64,000 nucleotides of DNA from Roseomonas alba (GTDB taxonomy: Bacteria; Pseudomonadota; Alphaproteobacteria; Acetobacterales; Acetobacteraceae). Of this stretch, positions 38,130 through 45,067 are shown piece after piece. A model generated the notes under the pieces. That model searched no databases, was not told the DNA's origin, and saw only the letters and a program-made list of their open reading frames with translations. Location of the stretch: NCBI RefSeq assembly GCF_019430885.1, contig NZ_JAHYBZ010000001.1, positions 496,001-560,000 of the forward strand, read 5' to 3'. The position numbers and the translations under genes are program-made. How positions within the stretch are numbered: the stretch's first letter is position 1; every line of letters begins with the position of its first letter.

Positions 38130-38203
38130 CAACGCCCACCGACGCGGCAGGAACCGTTCAGCCGCGCGGGCCGCTCATGCATGACATCGGCAATCGGAGG
38201 GAA

Positions 38204-38278
38204 TGGTGGGCGCGACAGGGATTGAACCTGTGACCCTTCGCGTGTGAAGCGAATGCTCTCCCGCTGAGCTACGCGCCC
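38204..38278 (-). tRNA. tRNA-Val (anticodon CAC)
   Basis: Read on the minus strand from 38278, it folds as a standard cloverleaf of 75 nt: acceptor GGGCGCG/CGCGCCC, D-arm GCTC-AGCGGGA-GAGC, anticodon arm TTCGC-TTCACAC-GCGAA with CAC as anticodon, five-base variable region GGGTC, T-arm ACAGG-TTCAATC-CCTGT, and an encoded CCA end. It decodes GUG codons, which are frequent in this G+C-rich genome. No integrated element abuts it. Confidence 0.97.
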
Positions 38279-38373
38279 ATCCAGCAGGGAGCGCGGACAT
38301 AGAAGCGGTGGGGTGGGGGTGTCAAGCGGTGCTCCCCCTTGTTCCGGCCGGCGAATGCGCCATTCTTTGATTC

Positions 38374-39162
38374 ATGCTGCCGCGCCTCGCCGTCGTCGTG
38401 CTGGCCGGAGCCGCTCTCGCGGGCGGCGTGCCCGGCGCGCGCGCCAATCCGATCGAGGCCGAATACCGCGTTACCCAATCCGGCCTGCCGGTGATGGATG
38501 TGCAACTCGCCATCCAGCTGACCGAGGCGTCCTACCGGCTCACCAGCATTTCCCGCGCCCGCGGTCTGGCGCGGCTATTCCTGCCTGCCGAGCAGCGCGC
38601 CGAAGTCCAGGGCGGCCTGGTGGGGAGGCAGGTGCAGCCGTTGCGCTATGTGGCGGAGGGCAACTGGCGCAGCGGCACGCGACGGACGATCATGGATTAT
38701 CTCGGCGGCACGCCACGACTCGCAGTGCTCGAACCGCCGGAGGGGCCTGACCGCATCCCGGTGCCGCCGGAACAGCGCGAGGGCACGATCGACACGCTCT
38801 CGGCCCTGGTCCGCCTGTCGCTCGACGCAGCGGCGACCCGGCGGTGCGATCTGGCGGGCTCGGTGTTCGACGGGCGCCGGCGGCTGGAATGGACCTCCCG
38901 CACGCTGGGCACCACCGCGCTGCCGCTGACGCAGGGCCAGCCGGCGACGCCGGCGCTGCGCTGCCAGCTCGAAAGTCGTCTGGTGTCGGGCTTCCGGCGT
39001 GAGGACGATCCGGCCCAGGCCGGCCGGCCGCGGGAGGCCGAGGCCTGGGTCGCCCTGTTCGGCGCCGGCCTGCCGCCGCTGCCGGTGAAGGTGGAATTCC
39101 CCTCGACCTTCCTCGGCGCCATGCGGCTCGACCTGGTACGGGTCGGACGGGCGGATCCGTAG
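38374..39162 (+). CDS. DUF3108 family periplasmic protein
   Basis: 262 residues with a signal peptide (MLPRLAVVVLAGAALAGGVP, cleavage near ARAN). The mature part follows the DUF3108 pattern: EAEYRVTQSGLPVMDVQLAI, SYRLTSISRARGLARLFLPA, EGNWRSGTRRTIMDYLGG, and a C-terminal PLPVKVEFPSTFLGAMRLDL strand. Members are periplasmic beta proteins of unknown function, possibly lipid- or envelope-related. No visible ribosome site in front of the ATG. Family B repeat copy 1 begins two bases after its stop. Confidence 0.85.
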   Translation: MLPRLAVVVLAGAALAGGVPGARANPIEAEYRVTQSGLPVMDVQLAIQLTEASYRLTSISRARGLARLFLPAEQRAEVQGGLVGRQVQPLRYVAEGNWRSGTRRTIMDYLGGTPRLAVLEPPEGPDRIPVPPEQREGTIDTLSALVRLSLDAAATRRCDLAGSVFDGRRRLEWTSRTLGTTALPLTQGQPATPALRCQLESRLVSGFRREDDPAQAGRPREAEAWVALFGAGLPPLPVKVEFPSTFLGAMRLDLVRVGRADP

Positions 39163-39164
39163 GG

Positions 39165-39313
39165 CTCAGAGACCGTTTGAGAATGCGCCATGCGGCGCAT
39201 GCTTGATGCCGGCACCGGGCCCTTACCCCCACCCGGCCACTCATCCAGGATACTGTCGTTGGGTGACCGGTTGGGGTGCGGGCCGGTGCCGGCGTGCTCA
39301 AACGGGCTCTCAG
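39165..39313. repeat. Family B repeat, copy 1 (terminal inverted repeats plus hairpin core)
   Basis: Terminal repeats CTCAGAGACCGTTTG (39165-39179) and CAAACGGGCTCTCAG (39299-39313) are inverted at 13 of 15 positions. Between them is a long imperfect hairpin built on CCCCCACCCGGCCAC and GTGACCGGTTGGGG with outer GCCGGCACC/GGTGCCGGC. The loop segment 39242-39261 (CATCCAGGATACTGTCGTTG) is the exact reverse complement of 58848-58867. It lies between DUF3108 and the convergent regulator and contains that gene's TGA. Confidence 0.85.
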
Positions 39314-40995
39314 GCTACCCCGGCCTGGCGCAATCCGCGCAGGAAGTGGTCCATGTCGCGCCGCCGCACATAGGGTGCGGCGCTGCGGAACCGCGCCACG
39401 GTGAAGCCCGGATCGAGTTCCAGCAGCCCGCGCACCAGCGGCCGCGCGTCCTCCGCGCGTCCCAGATGGCCAAGCGCCGCGATCTGCGCCCGCAGCGCCG
39501 CGGTGAAGCGCGGCTGGATCTGCAGCACCGCGCGGCCCACCCCGATCGCGGCGTCATGGTTGCCGAGCAGCATCTCGACCGTCGCGAGTCCTGCCTCGGT
39601 GAAGAAGGCATGCGGGTTGCGCGGCAACAGGGCGAGCGCCCGGCGCAGATGCCGCCGCGCCGTGTCCAGCTCCCCCGCATAGGCATGCGCCATGCCCGAG
39701 AAGGTCCAGGCCGCGGGCAGCGCCGGGTTGATCTCCAGCGCCTGGCGGGTCAACGCCAGCGCCTCGGGGATCTGGTGGTGCAGGAAGCCCCGCACATGGC
39801 CGGCGATGGCGAGCCCCCGGGCGTCGCGCGGATCGAGCAGGACCGCCTGTTCCGCCGCCTGGCCGGCGACGGCGAGCGCCTCGCGTTCCAGCGGCGCCCA
39901 GCCCTGGCCCACCATCAGCACGTTCCAATAGGCAAGCCAGGCCTGGGCCGAGGCGAGCCGTGGATCGCGCCGCGTCGCGGCGACCAGCACCTTGCCCGCA
40001 CGTTCGAAGGCATCGCGTTCCAGCCGGTAGATGTCGGGGACCACGCGCAGGACCATCTCCTGCGCCGAGGCCTCGGCCAGTGGGCGCTGGGTGGCGCGCT
40101 CGGCTTCCAGCAGCAGCAATTCGTGTTCGAGCCGCGCGCAGGCCCGGGCGGCGACCTCCTCGGCGAAGCCGGACGGTCCGGTCTCCTCCGGCGCGATCAC
40201 CGAGGACCAGACCACGGCACCCCCGCCGGCGACATCGACCAGACGCAGCGAGACCTGCGGCCTCTGCCCGGCCAGATGGATGTTGCCGGCGAGCATGTAG
40301 TCCGGGCTGGGCGGGCTGCGCCCCGGCATCTCGACCAGCACGGAGATCGAGCGCAGCGCGGACAGCGCCGCAAGGATCGCGTCCGTCGCCGCGACGTCGA
40401 TATGCCCCGCCCGCGCGCCCGCCAGGTTGCTGAGGGGCATCACCAGCACGCTGGTCCGACGTGGCGCCGACGGCGTGGTGCGGTCGGCCTGGGGGCGGGC
40501 CTCGTTCGCCGCATCACCTTGCCCGGCACGGTCGAGCCAGTCGTCGAGCTGCGGGTCGATGCCCCGCAGTTCCGGCAGGAAGGGCCAACCCGGGTTGCGC
40601 ACCGGGATCTCCACCGCGACGGCGTCGGGATCAAGCCAGATGGTGGCCTGGTCCGCGCCGATGATGTCTGCCCCCGCCGCGGACAGCAGGGCGCGCAGAT
40701 CGTGAAGCACGTCGCGCAGGCGGCCCAGGCCGTGGCGCGCCTCCGTCCCCGACCACAACAGGCCGGCGAGCAGCCGGCGCGGCATGCGCTGCCCCGGCGC
40801 CAGCGCCAGCAGGGCGATCAGGGCACGCGGGCGGGGCCCGCCCGGCAACAGGGGGCGGCCCCCGGGATCGGTGATCTGCATCGTGTCGGCCAGTCGGATG
40901 CGCAGCCGACCGTCGATGACGGACGGCGCCTGCTGCGGGGAGCCGACGCTGGACAACGCGGAACACCTCCCGATCGGTGATCGCGCCGACGACAT
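39310..40995 (-). CDS. Winged-helix transcriptional regulator with TPR domain (SARP/adenylate-cyclase-associated type)
   Basis: 561 residues. The N-terminal third carries an OmpR/SARP-like winged helix (RPRALIALLALAPGQRMPRR, LLAGLLWSGTEARHGLGRLR, DVLHDLRALLSAAGADII). A middle domain opens SVLVMPLSNLAGARAGHIDV, like the domain found between such DNA-binding modules and TPRs in alphaproteobacterial adenylate-cyclase relatives. The last 230 residues are TPR-like helices (AEQAVLLDPRDARGLAIAGH, ALEINPALPAAWTFSGMAHA). Target unknown. The ATG at 40995 is chosen; a TTG 19 codons upstream is possible. It diverges from the RadC-like gene. Its TGA is inside family B copy 1. Confidence 0.8.
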   Translation of the reverse strand: MSSARSPIGRCSALSSVGSPQQAPSVIDGRLRIRLADTMQITDPGGRPLLPGGPRPRALIALLALAPGQRMPRRLLAGLLWSGTEARHGLGRLRDVLHDLRALLSAAGADIIGADQATIWLDPDAVAVEIPVRNPGWPFLPELRGIDPQLDDWLDRAGQGDAANEARPQADRTTPSAPRRTSVLVMPLSNLAGARAGHIDVAATDAILAALSALRSISVLVEMPGRSPPSPDYMLAGNIHLAGQRPQVSLRLVDVAGGGAVVWSSVIAPEETGPSGFAEEVAARACARLEHELLLLEAERATQRPLAEASAQEMVLRVVPDIYRLERDAFERAGKVLVAATRRDPRLASAQAWLAYWNVLMVGQGWAPLEREALAVAGQAAEQAVLLDPRDARGLAIAGHVRGFLHHQIPEALALTRQALEINPALPAAWTFSGMAHAYAGELDTARRHLRRALALLPRNPHAFFTEAGLATVEMLLGNHDAAIGVGRAVLQIQPRFTAALRAQIAALGHLGRAEDARPLVRGLLELDPGFTVARFRSAAPYVRRRDMDHFLRGLRQAGVA

Positions 40996-41089
40996 TCCGA
41001 CGCCTGCCGACGCTGTTCCGATGTGCCTCAATGCGCGGAAAAGGACAAACAAAATTCACCAATTAGTAGAATTTGGCTGGAGACCCCTG

Positions 41090-41782
41090 ATGGATGCCCA
41101 CGCCTGCCAGCCGGTCGTGATCGCCGCCCCGCCCATGTCGATGCGCAGCCGCACCTCCTGCGCCGCCCGGGGAGCGGTCGAACCGGAAGATCGGGAAGTG
41201 CTCTATGCACTGCTCGTTCCCTGCCTCGGCTGCATCGAGGCGGCGGAGGCGATGGAGGCGCTGATCGCGCGCTATGGCAGCTTCGCCGAGGCCGTCGCGG
41301 CCAGCCTGCGCGACCTTGCCATCATGCCGGAAGTGGGTGAGGCGGGGGCGGCGGTGCTGCATGCCGTGCAGATGGCGGCGCGGCGGCTCGAACGGCAGCG
41401 GCGCGGACGCATGGTGGTGCTGGCGCAGCCCGCCGACTGGGTGGCGCATCTGCGCCGCGGCGCAACACGGCTGCTGCCGGGCGAGATCCACGCCCTTTTC
41501 CTCAACCGGCGTGGCAGGTTGCTGGCGGAGGAGACGTTGGGCGCCATCGCATCGTCGGCCGCGCCGGGCCTGGCAATCCGCCGCGCCCTGGCGCTGGAGG
41601 CCGAGGGGATCGTGCTGGCGCGCCGCTGCGGGGAAAGGGAGCCTGTGGCATCGGAGAGCGACCTGGCGATGATGCACAGCCTCGATCAGGCGGCGATGGT
41701 GATGGGATTGCGGCTGCGTGACGTGCTGTTGCTGGGGCGGGCGGGGCACGCCTCGCTGATGGCCCCGTCCAGGCCGGGCTGA
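41090..41782 (+). CDS. RadC-like JAB-domain protein with degenerate metal site
   Basis: 230 residues. A helix-hairpin-helix-like region (RDLAIMPEVGEAGAAVLHAV) precedes a JAB1/MPN-type domain: RLLPGEIHALFLNRRGRLLA, EETLG, then GIVLARRCGEREPVASESDL and LGLRLRDVLLLG. This matches RadC order, but the HNHPSG signature that carries the two zinc histidines is replaced by ARRCGE, while the later Ser and Asp are kept. The metalloprotease chemistry should therefore be lost. It is divergent from the winged-helix regulator across 94 bp of A+T-richer DNA. A true radC is not in the window. Confidence 0.75.
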   Translation: MDAHACQPVVIAAPPMSMRSRTSCAARGAVEPEDREVLYALLVPCLGCIEAAEAMEALIARYGSFAEAVAASLRDLAIMPEVGEAGAAVLHAVQMAARRLERQRRGRMVVLAQPADWVAHLRRGATRLLPGEIHALFLNRRGRLLAEETLGAIASSAAPGLAIRRALALEAEGIVLARRCGEREPVASESDLAMMHSLDQAAMVMGLRLRDVLLLGRAGHASLMAPSRPG

Positions 41783-41882
41783 CGGCCACATGTCCCTGGT
41801 GCCAGCGGCGCCGTTTCCCGTTCTGTCGCGCAGGTAGGCGCTCGGTCCCCCATGCGCGCGGGGATGAGGCGCTGACGGAGAC

Positions 41883-41976
41883 GGAGAGGGGGCGCTGCCC
41901 CTCTCCAAACCTCACCCCGCCATAGGCCACAAGGCCTTTGGTGGGGTGGGGCTTCGGGGGGTGGCAAAGCCCCTCA
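41883..41976. repeat. Family A intergenic repeat, copy 5 (short form)
   Basis: It retains the left outer hairpin GGAGAGGGGGCGCTGCCCCT, CCCCGCCATAGGCCACAAGG with GCCTTTGG, and the right outer arm GTGGCAAAGCCCCTCAC, but lacks the 100-bp core and one inner arm. This looks like a collapse between the two halves. It lies in the 337-bp gap between the RadC-like and DUF6065-like genes; no gene was seen in the rest of that gap. Confidence 0.72.
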
Positions 41977-42119
41977 CCGTCGCGTCGGGGGCCCTATCCT
42001 CGCGCTCATGGGCCAGATCTCTTCCCCGCTCTGCCCCCGCCAGGCGCTTTGTGCCTGCGGGGCGTCGCCGGCCATCAAGCGGGGGCTCGGGAGGTGCGTG
42101 CACGGAGCCCCCGGGAGGC

Positions 42120-42878
42120 TCACCCCGCTTCCGCCCGCCGCCGCTTGCGCACGTCCGCCGCGTCGCGGCCCAGCGGGCAGCCGCCGCCGCGGCGCGGCGC
42201 GACGATGCTGCGGTCGTAGTCCGCCCATTCCTCGGCGCTCAGCGCCTCCAGACCGACCGCCACCGGCGCGTCGTTCAACGCGGCGTCGGCGTAGGCGGCG
42301 CGGGGGATGGGCTGGACCTGCAGGAAGGGCATGTCGCGGCGGAATTCGACCGGGGTGTGGGTGCGGGTCAGGCGCAGGTTGACGAAGAGTGGGCCAAACC
42401 AGCGATCGGCCTCGACGATGCCCTCGAAGGGCTCGAAGCCGGCGGTGCGCGGCAGGTTCACGGGTGGACGGACAAGCAGGGACCAGCCCGGGCGCGTGCG
42501 CGCCATCAGGCCCGACCAGAGGTTCAGCAGGCCGGGCTCGGGCAGCGCGCCGATGAAGGGGGGCGACCAGCCGCGGAGGGCCTCGGGGGCAGCGGCATCG
42601 AAGCGGTCGCGCAGGCCGGGGAACTGGGCGACGGACAGGGGGTACCAGGCATCGGCGCCTTCCCAGGTCCAGCGGGTCTCGCTGCCGTCCCAGACCACGG
42701 CGAGGTCCATCGGCGGGAAGAGGAACCAGCCGAAGGCCGAGGCGGTGGTGGAGGCCTCGCAATAGCGGAAGGCGCGGGTCGGCAGGGTGCCGCCGGCGGC
42801 GCGGTCGGCGCGCTGCGGCGGGCGGCCGCCCTCGGTGAGTTGCCAGAACCGGACCAGCGGCGTGGTGTCCTCGGTCAT
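42120..42878 (-). CDS. DUF6065-like protein, partner of the repeat peptide
   Basis: 252 residues, cytoplasmic by sequence (no signal peptide). Conserved-looking blocks are RYCEASTTASAFGWFLFPPM, a short tryptophan-rich VVWDGSETRWTWEGADAWYP, NLWSGLMARTRPGWSLLVRP then PVNLPRTAGFEPFEGIVEAD, RWFGPLFVNLRLTRTHTPVE and MPFLQVQPIPRAAYADAALN. These resemble what I recall of the uncharacterised DUF6065 family; no catalytic motif is known for it. A good AAAGGGA ribosome site precedes the ATG. It lies 74 nt downstream of the repeat-peptide gene, same strand, so the two form a probable operon. The C-terminal tail is basic. Confidence 0.8.
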   Translation of the reverse strand: MTEDTTPLVRFWQLTEGGRPPQRADRAAGGTLPTRAFRYCEASTTASAFGWFLFPPMDLAVVWDGSETRWTWEGADAWYPLSVAQFPGLRDRFDAAAPEALRGWSPPFIGALPEPGLLNLWSGLMARTRPGWSLLVRPPVNLPRTAGFEPFEGIVEADRWFGPLFVNLRLTRTHTPVEFRRDMPFLQVQPIPRAAYADAALNDAPVAVGLEALSAEEWADYDRSIVAPRRGGGCPLGRDAADVRKRRRAEAG

Positions 42879-42952
42879 GCCGGGATGTCCCTTTTTCGTT
42901 GCGTTCCCCGGGAAGGCGGAGCCGCCCGGCGGTGACCGGGCGGCCCGGAGGC

Positions 42953-43159
42953 TCAGGAGCGGCCGAACAATGGCGAGAGCCCGCCCATCCGCAGCCGGCC
43001 GGCATCGGCGAAGAGCGGGGACAGGCCGCCCAGACGGAGCGTGCCGGCATCGGCGGCGGCCGGCGGGAAGAGCGGCGACAGGCCGCCGAGGCGCAGGGTC
43101 CCGGCCTCGGCGGCGGGCTTGGCGTCGGTGGCGGGCAGGGCGGGAAGGGTCTTGGTCAT
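42953..43159 (-). CDS. Small peptide with three tandem 14-residue repeats (candidate precursor peptide)
   Basis: 68 residues: a 17-residue leader-like segment (MTKTLPALPATDAKPAA), then three copies of [ED]AG[TR]LR[LM]GGLSPLF at residues 18-31, 37-50 and 52-65. Spacers are PPAAA and a single Ala, and the tail is GRS. Eleven positions are invariant. The underlying DNA copies differ at synonymous sites, so the peptide, not the DNA, is conserved. An AAGGA ribosome site lies nine bases upstream of the ATG. No cysteine and no signal peptide. It is followed on the same strand by the DUF6065-like gene. A modified multi-core peptide is the most attractive reading; function is unknown. Confidence 0.72.
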   Translation of the reverse strand: MTKTLPALPATDAKPAAEAGTLRLGGLSPLFPPAAADAGTLRLGGLSPLFADAGRLRMGGLSPLFGRS

Positions 43160-43395
43160 GGCGGGGGTTCCTTCGTGTCAGCGTGTGGCCTCGGGGGAGG
43201 CCGGGGGTCGCCGCGGCGCAGGCCGCGTCGGTGCCGCCGCCCGGAATGGGCAGGGCCGGGGATGCCGGCCGAAGCCGGGGCAAATATTCCCAATCGCCGT
43301 CCTGCATCGTGCGGGCCGGCGGTCGGGAACAAGCGGGATGTCGAGGAAAACGGAGCGGTGCGCCGCGGGCGCACCTCGCCCCTTGATGCGCCGGA
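43160..43395. other. Long leader region of the repeat-peptide transcript
   Basis: About 230 nt between the predicted promoter and the peptide start, read on the minus strand. It contains several G+C-rich self-complementary stretches (for example GGCTTCGGCCGGCATCCCCG near 43270). No convincing ORF. The length allows attenuator-type control, but no known riboswitch is recognisable. Confidence 0.4.
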
Positions 43396-43424
43396 GGCTA
43401 TCGCCCCCGGTGCATGACGGTCAA
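43396..43424 (-). promoter_or_regulatory. Candidate promoter of the repeat-peptide operon
   Basis: On the minus strand TTGACC (43424-43419) and ATAGCC (43401-43396) are separated by 17 bp. It is the only good pair in the 316-bp gap and points toward the peptide gene. Transcription would start near 43389. Confidence 0.5.
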
Positions 43425-43475
43425 GAGTGAATTCCTAGAACGCCAGAATGTGCGGAGAAAATTCCGCGATGCCGG

Positions 43476-43835
43476 TCAGCGGCACTCCAGCACGCGGAGG
43501 TCGTAGACCGGGTGCTCGAGCATACTGACGCCCGGCGCATTGGCGAACATCCAGCCGCGGAAGGCCGGCGGCGCGCCGGGGCGGGCGCGGCTGTCGGTCA
43601 CCTCCATCCAGGCGGCGGCGTCGGGCACCTCATCCGGCGGACGCGCCTGGCAGGCGCGCACATCGATGGTCAGGGCGCCGAAGGTGATCGGCGTGCCGAC
43701 CCGCGCCTCGAGGATGGTGATGCGCGCCGTCACCTTGTCGAGTGCCTGCAGCTTCGCGGTCTGCATCGGCACCCAGCCCTGGGCCGCGGCGGGCAGGGGC
43801 GCCATCAGCAGGGCGAGCACGAGCAGCCGCCTCAT
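43476..43835 (-). CDS. DUF2155 family periplasmic protein
   Basis: 119 residues: signal peptide MRRLLVLALLMAPLPAAAQG, then the DUF2155 core (LQALDKVTARITILEARVGT, PITFGALTIDVRACQARPPD, AAWMEVTDSRARPGAPPAFR, GWMFANAPGVSMLEHPVYDL and the final RVLEC). The two cysteines may form a disulfide. Function unknown, but the family is regularly found after NDUFA12 and mlaD in alphaproteobacteria, as here. The ATG overlaps the stop of the 72-residue gene upstream (ATGA). Confidence 0.92.
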   Translation of the reverse strand: MRRLLVLALLMAPLPAAAQGWVPMQTAKLQALDKVTARITILEARVGTPITFGALTIDVRACQARPPDEVPDAAAWMEVTDSRARPGAPPAFRGWMFANAPGVSMLEHPVYDLRVLECR

Positions 43836-44050
43836 GCGCGGCGCTTCGGCGTGGTGAGGCCGGCGACCATCTCGGCCAGGATGCGGCGCATCGCGGCCTC
43901 GTCCACGCCCATCAGCACGGCATCCTCGAAGACGTCCTGCAGGGCCTGGCGGGCTTCCTCGTGATTCTCGGCGAGGACCTTCAGCTTCTCGCGACAGGAG
44001 AGCGGCTGGCCGTCGGCGCCGGGCCAGGTGGTTGGGGCGGCGGCCATCAT
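43832..44050 (-). CDS. Small conserved-position protein between mlaD and DUF2155
   Basis: 72 residues, mostly helical: MMAAAPTTWPGADGQPLSCR, EKLKVLAENHEEARQALQDV, FEDAVLMGVDEAAMRRILAE, MVAGLTTPKRRA. Both ends overlap their neighbours by ATGA junctions (mlaD upstream, DUF2155 downstream), so it is translated as part of that unit. No domain recognised. The central acidic/Ala helix suggests a small protein-interaction role. Confidence 0.82.
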   Translation of the reverse strand: MMAAAPTTWPGADGQPLSCREKLKVLAENHEEARQALQDVFEDAVLMGVDEAAMRRILAEMVAGLTTPKRRA

Positions 44051-44556
44051 TGCGGCGCGGCCGGCGCGGGGGCGGGGGCAGGTTGCTCGCGGTCGCGCTG
44101 CTGGTTCATCTCCGTCACGCTGAAGATGAAGCGGCCGAGCAGGCTTTCGAGGCTCACCGCGCTCTGGGTGATGGTGATCTCGCCGCCATTGGCGAGGTAG
44201 CGCTCGGACCCGCCGGGCACCAGCGCGACATACTTGCCGCCCAGCAGCCCTTCGGACTGGATCTCGGCCGAGGTGTCGGTGGGCAGGCGCAGCCCTTCCT
44301 CCACCCGAAGGGTCAGCACGGCGAGGAAGGTCTCGGGGTCGATGCGCTGGCTGACCACTTGGCCGACCTTCACCCCGGCGATGCGGATATCGGCCCCCTG
44401 GGCGAGGCCGTCGATGCGGTCGAACCGCGCGGTCAGGCTGATGCCGGAGGTGGTGAAGGCCCGCCCGCTGCCGGTGACGGCATAGGCCAGGAAGGCGATC
44501 GCCACGACGAGCACGACGGCGCCGGTCAGGACCTCGGCAAGGCTGCGCTTCTGCAT
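44047..44556 (-). CDS. mlaD: Outer-membrane lipid asymmetry protein MlaD (MCE domain)
   Basis: Periplasmic lipid-binding subunit of the Mla ABC transporter that moves phospholipids between outer and inner membranes. The 169 residues have one N-terminal transmembrane anchor (LAEVLTGAVVLVVAIAFLAY), then a single MCE domain (ISLTARFDRIDGLAQGADIR, IAGVKVGQVVSQRID, SAEIQSEGLLGGKYVALVPG). The C-terminal helix (LESLLGRFIFSVTEMNQQRD) and Pro/Ala tail replace the longer regions of large MCE proteins. mlaE and mlaF are not next to it; only the alphaproteobacterial NDUFA12-mlaD-DUF2155 order is present. Confidence 0.92.
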   Translation of the reverse strand: MQKRSLAEVLTGAVVLVVAIAFLAYAVTGSGRAFTTSGISLTARFDRIDGLAQGADIRIAGVKVGQVVSQRIDPETFLAVLTLRVEEGLRLPTDTSAEIQSEGLLGGKYVALVPGGSERYLANGGEITITQSAVSLESLLGRFIFSVTEMNQQRDREQPAPAPAPAAPQ

Positions 44557-44573
44557 GGGGCTGATGTCGGGGC

Positions 44574-44909
44574 TCAGCGCCCCGGCGTCCAGGCCTCATA
44601 GTCACCGGACGGTGCCTGGCCGGCGGGGCTCCAGGCCTGCGGCGTGCCGGTCAGGTTGGGCCGGTGCTCCTTCTGCCAGGGCTTCTTCGGCGCGTCCTGG
44701 GGCAGGGGCTGTTCGGTGGTGTGGTGGATCCAGCCCCACCACTCGGGGGGCACGGTGGTGGGGTCATTGGCGCCCGGATAGATGACGCGGCGCATCGGGC
44801 GGCCGTAGAAATCCTTGCGCCGGCGCGCCTCCCAATAGGTGTTGCCGACCTTGTCCTGGCCGACGCGGCGGCTGGTGAGGCGGATGAACAGGGCGTCGAA
44901 CATGGCCAT
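44574..44909 (-). CDS. NADH:ubiquinone oxidoreductase subunit NDUFA12 homologue
   Basis: 111-residue accessory subunit of respiratory complex I, shared by alphaproteobacteria and mitochondria. Diagnostic blocks: FIRLTSRRVGQDKVGNTYWE, RRKDFYGRPMRRVIYPGAND, TTVPPEWWGWIHHTTEQPLP, and PWQKEHRPNLTGTPQAWSPA toward the end. It lies 17 nt upstream of mlaD and is the first gene of that minus-strand operon. The nuo cluster itself is elsewhere. Confidence 0.93.
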   Translation of the reverse strand: MAMFDALFIRLTSRRVGQDKVGNTYWEARRRKDFYGRPMRRVIYPGANDPTTVPPEWWGWIHHTTEQPLPQDAPKKPWQKEHRPNLTGTPQAWSPAGQAPSGDYEAWTPGR

Positions 44910-45067
44910 GGCGGCGCGTCCTTAAGCGGGAATGCCGGAAGCCCCCTGATGCCACAGCACGGGCCGGCGCGCAAAGCATGGGCGATCCACAGGATATTGG
45001 GGTCAGAGTCGCGATTTGGCACAAGATGCGGCTTCCGTCCCCGCGTCGGCGCTTATAGCATCGCCTC

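Noticed and set aside
38204..38278. tRNA-Val considered as an integration site for an element
   Set aside because: No integrase, direct-repeat att site or composition shift is seen on either side.
42953..43159. Three-fold DNA repeat considered as a CRISPR or minisatellite
   Set aside because: Units are 42-57 bp apart, differ at synonymous sites and stay in frame with a good ribosome site, so the protein repeat is primary.
43156..43374. 72-codon minus-strand frame upstream of the repeat peptide as a second small peptide
   Set aside because: Pro/Arg-rich translation, no ribosome site, and it overlaps the leader; it also has no repeat.
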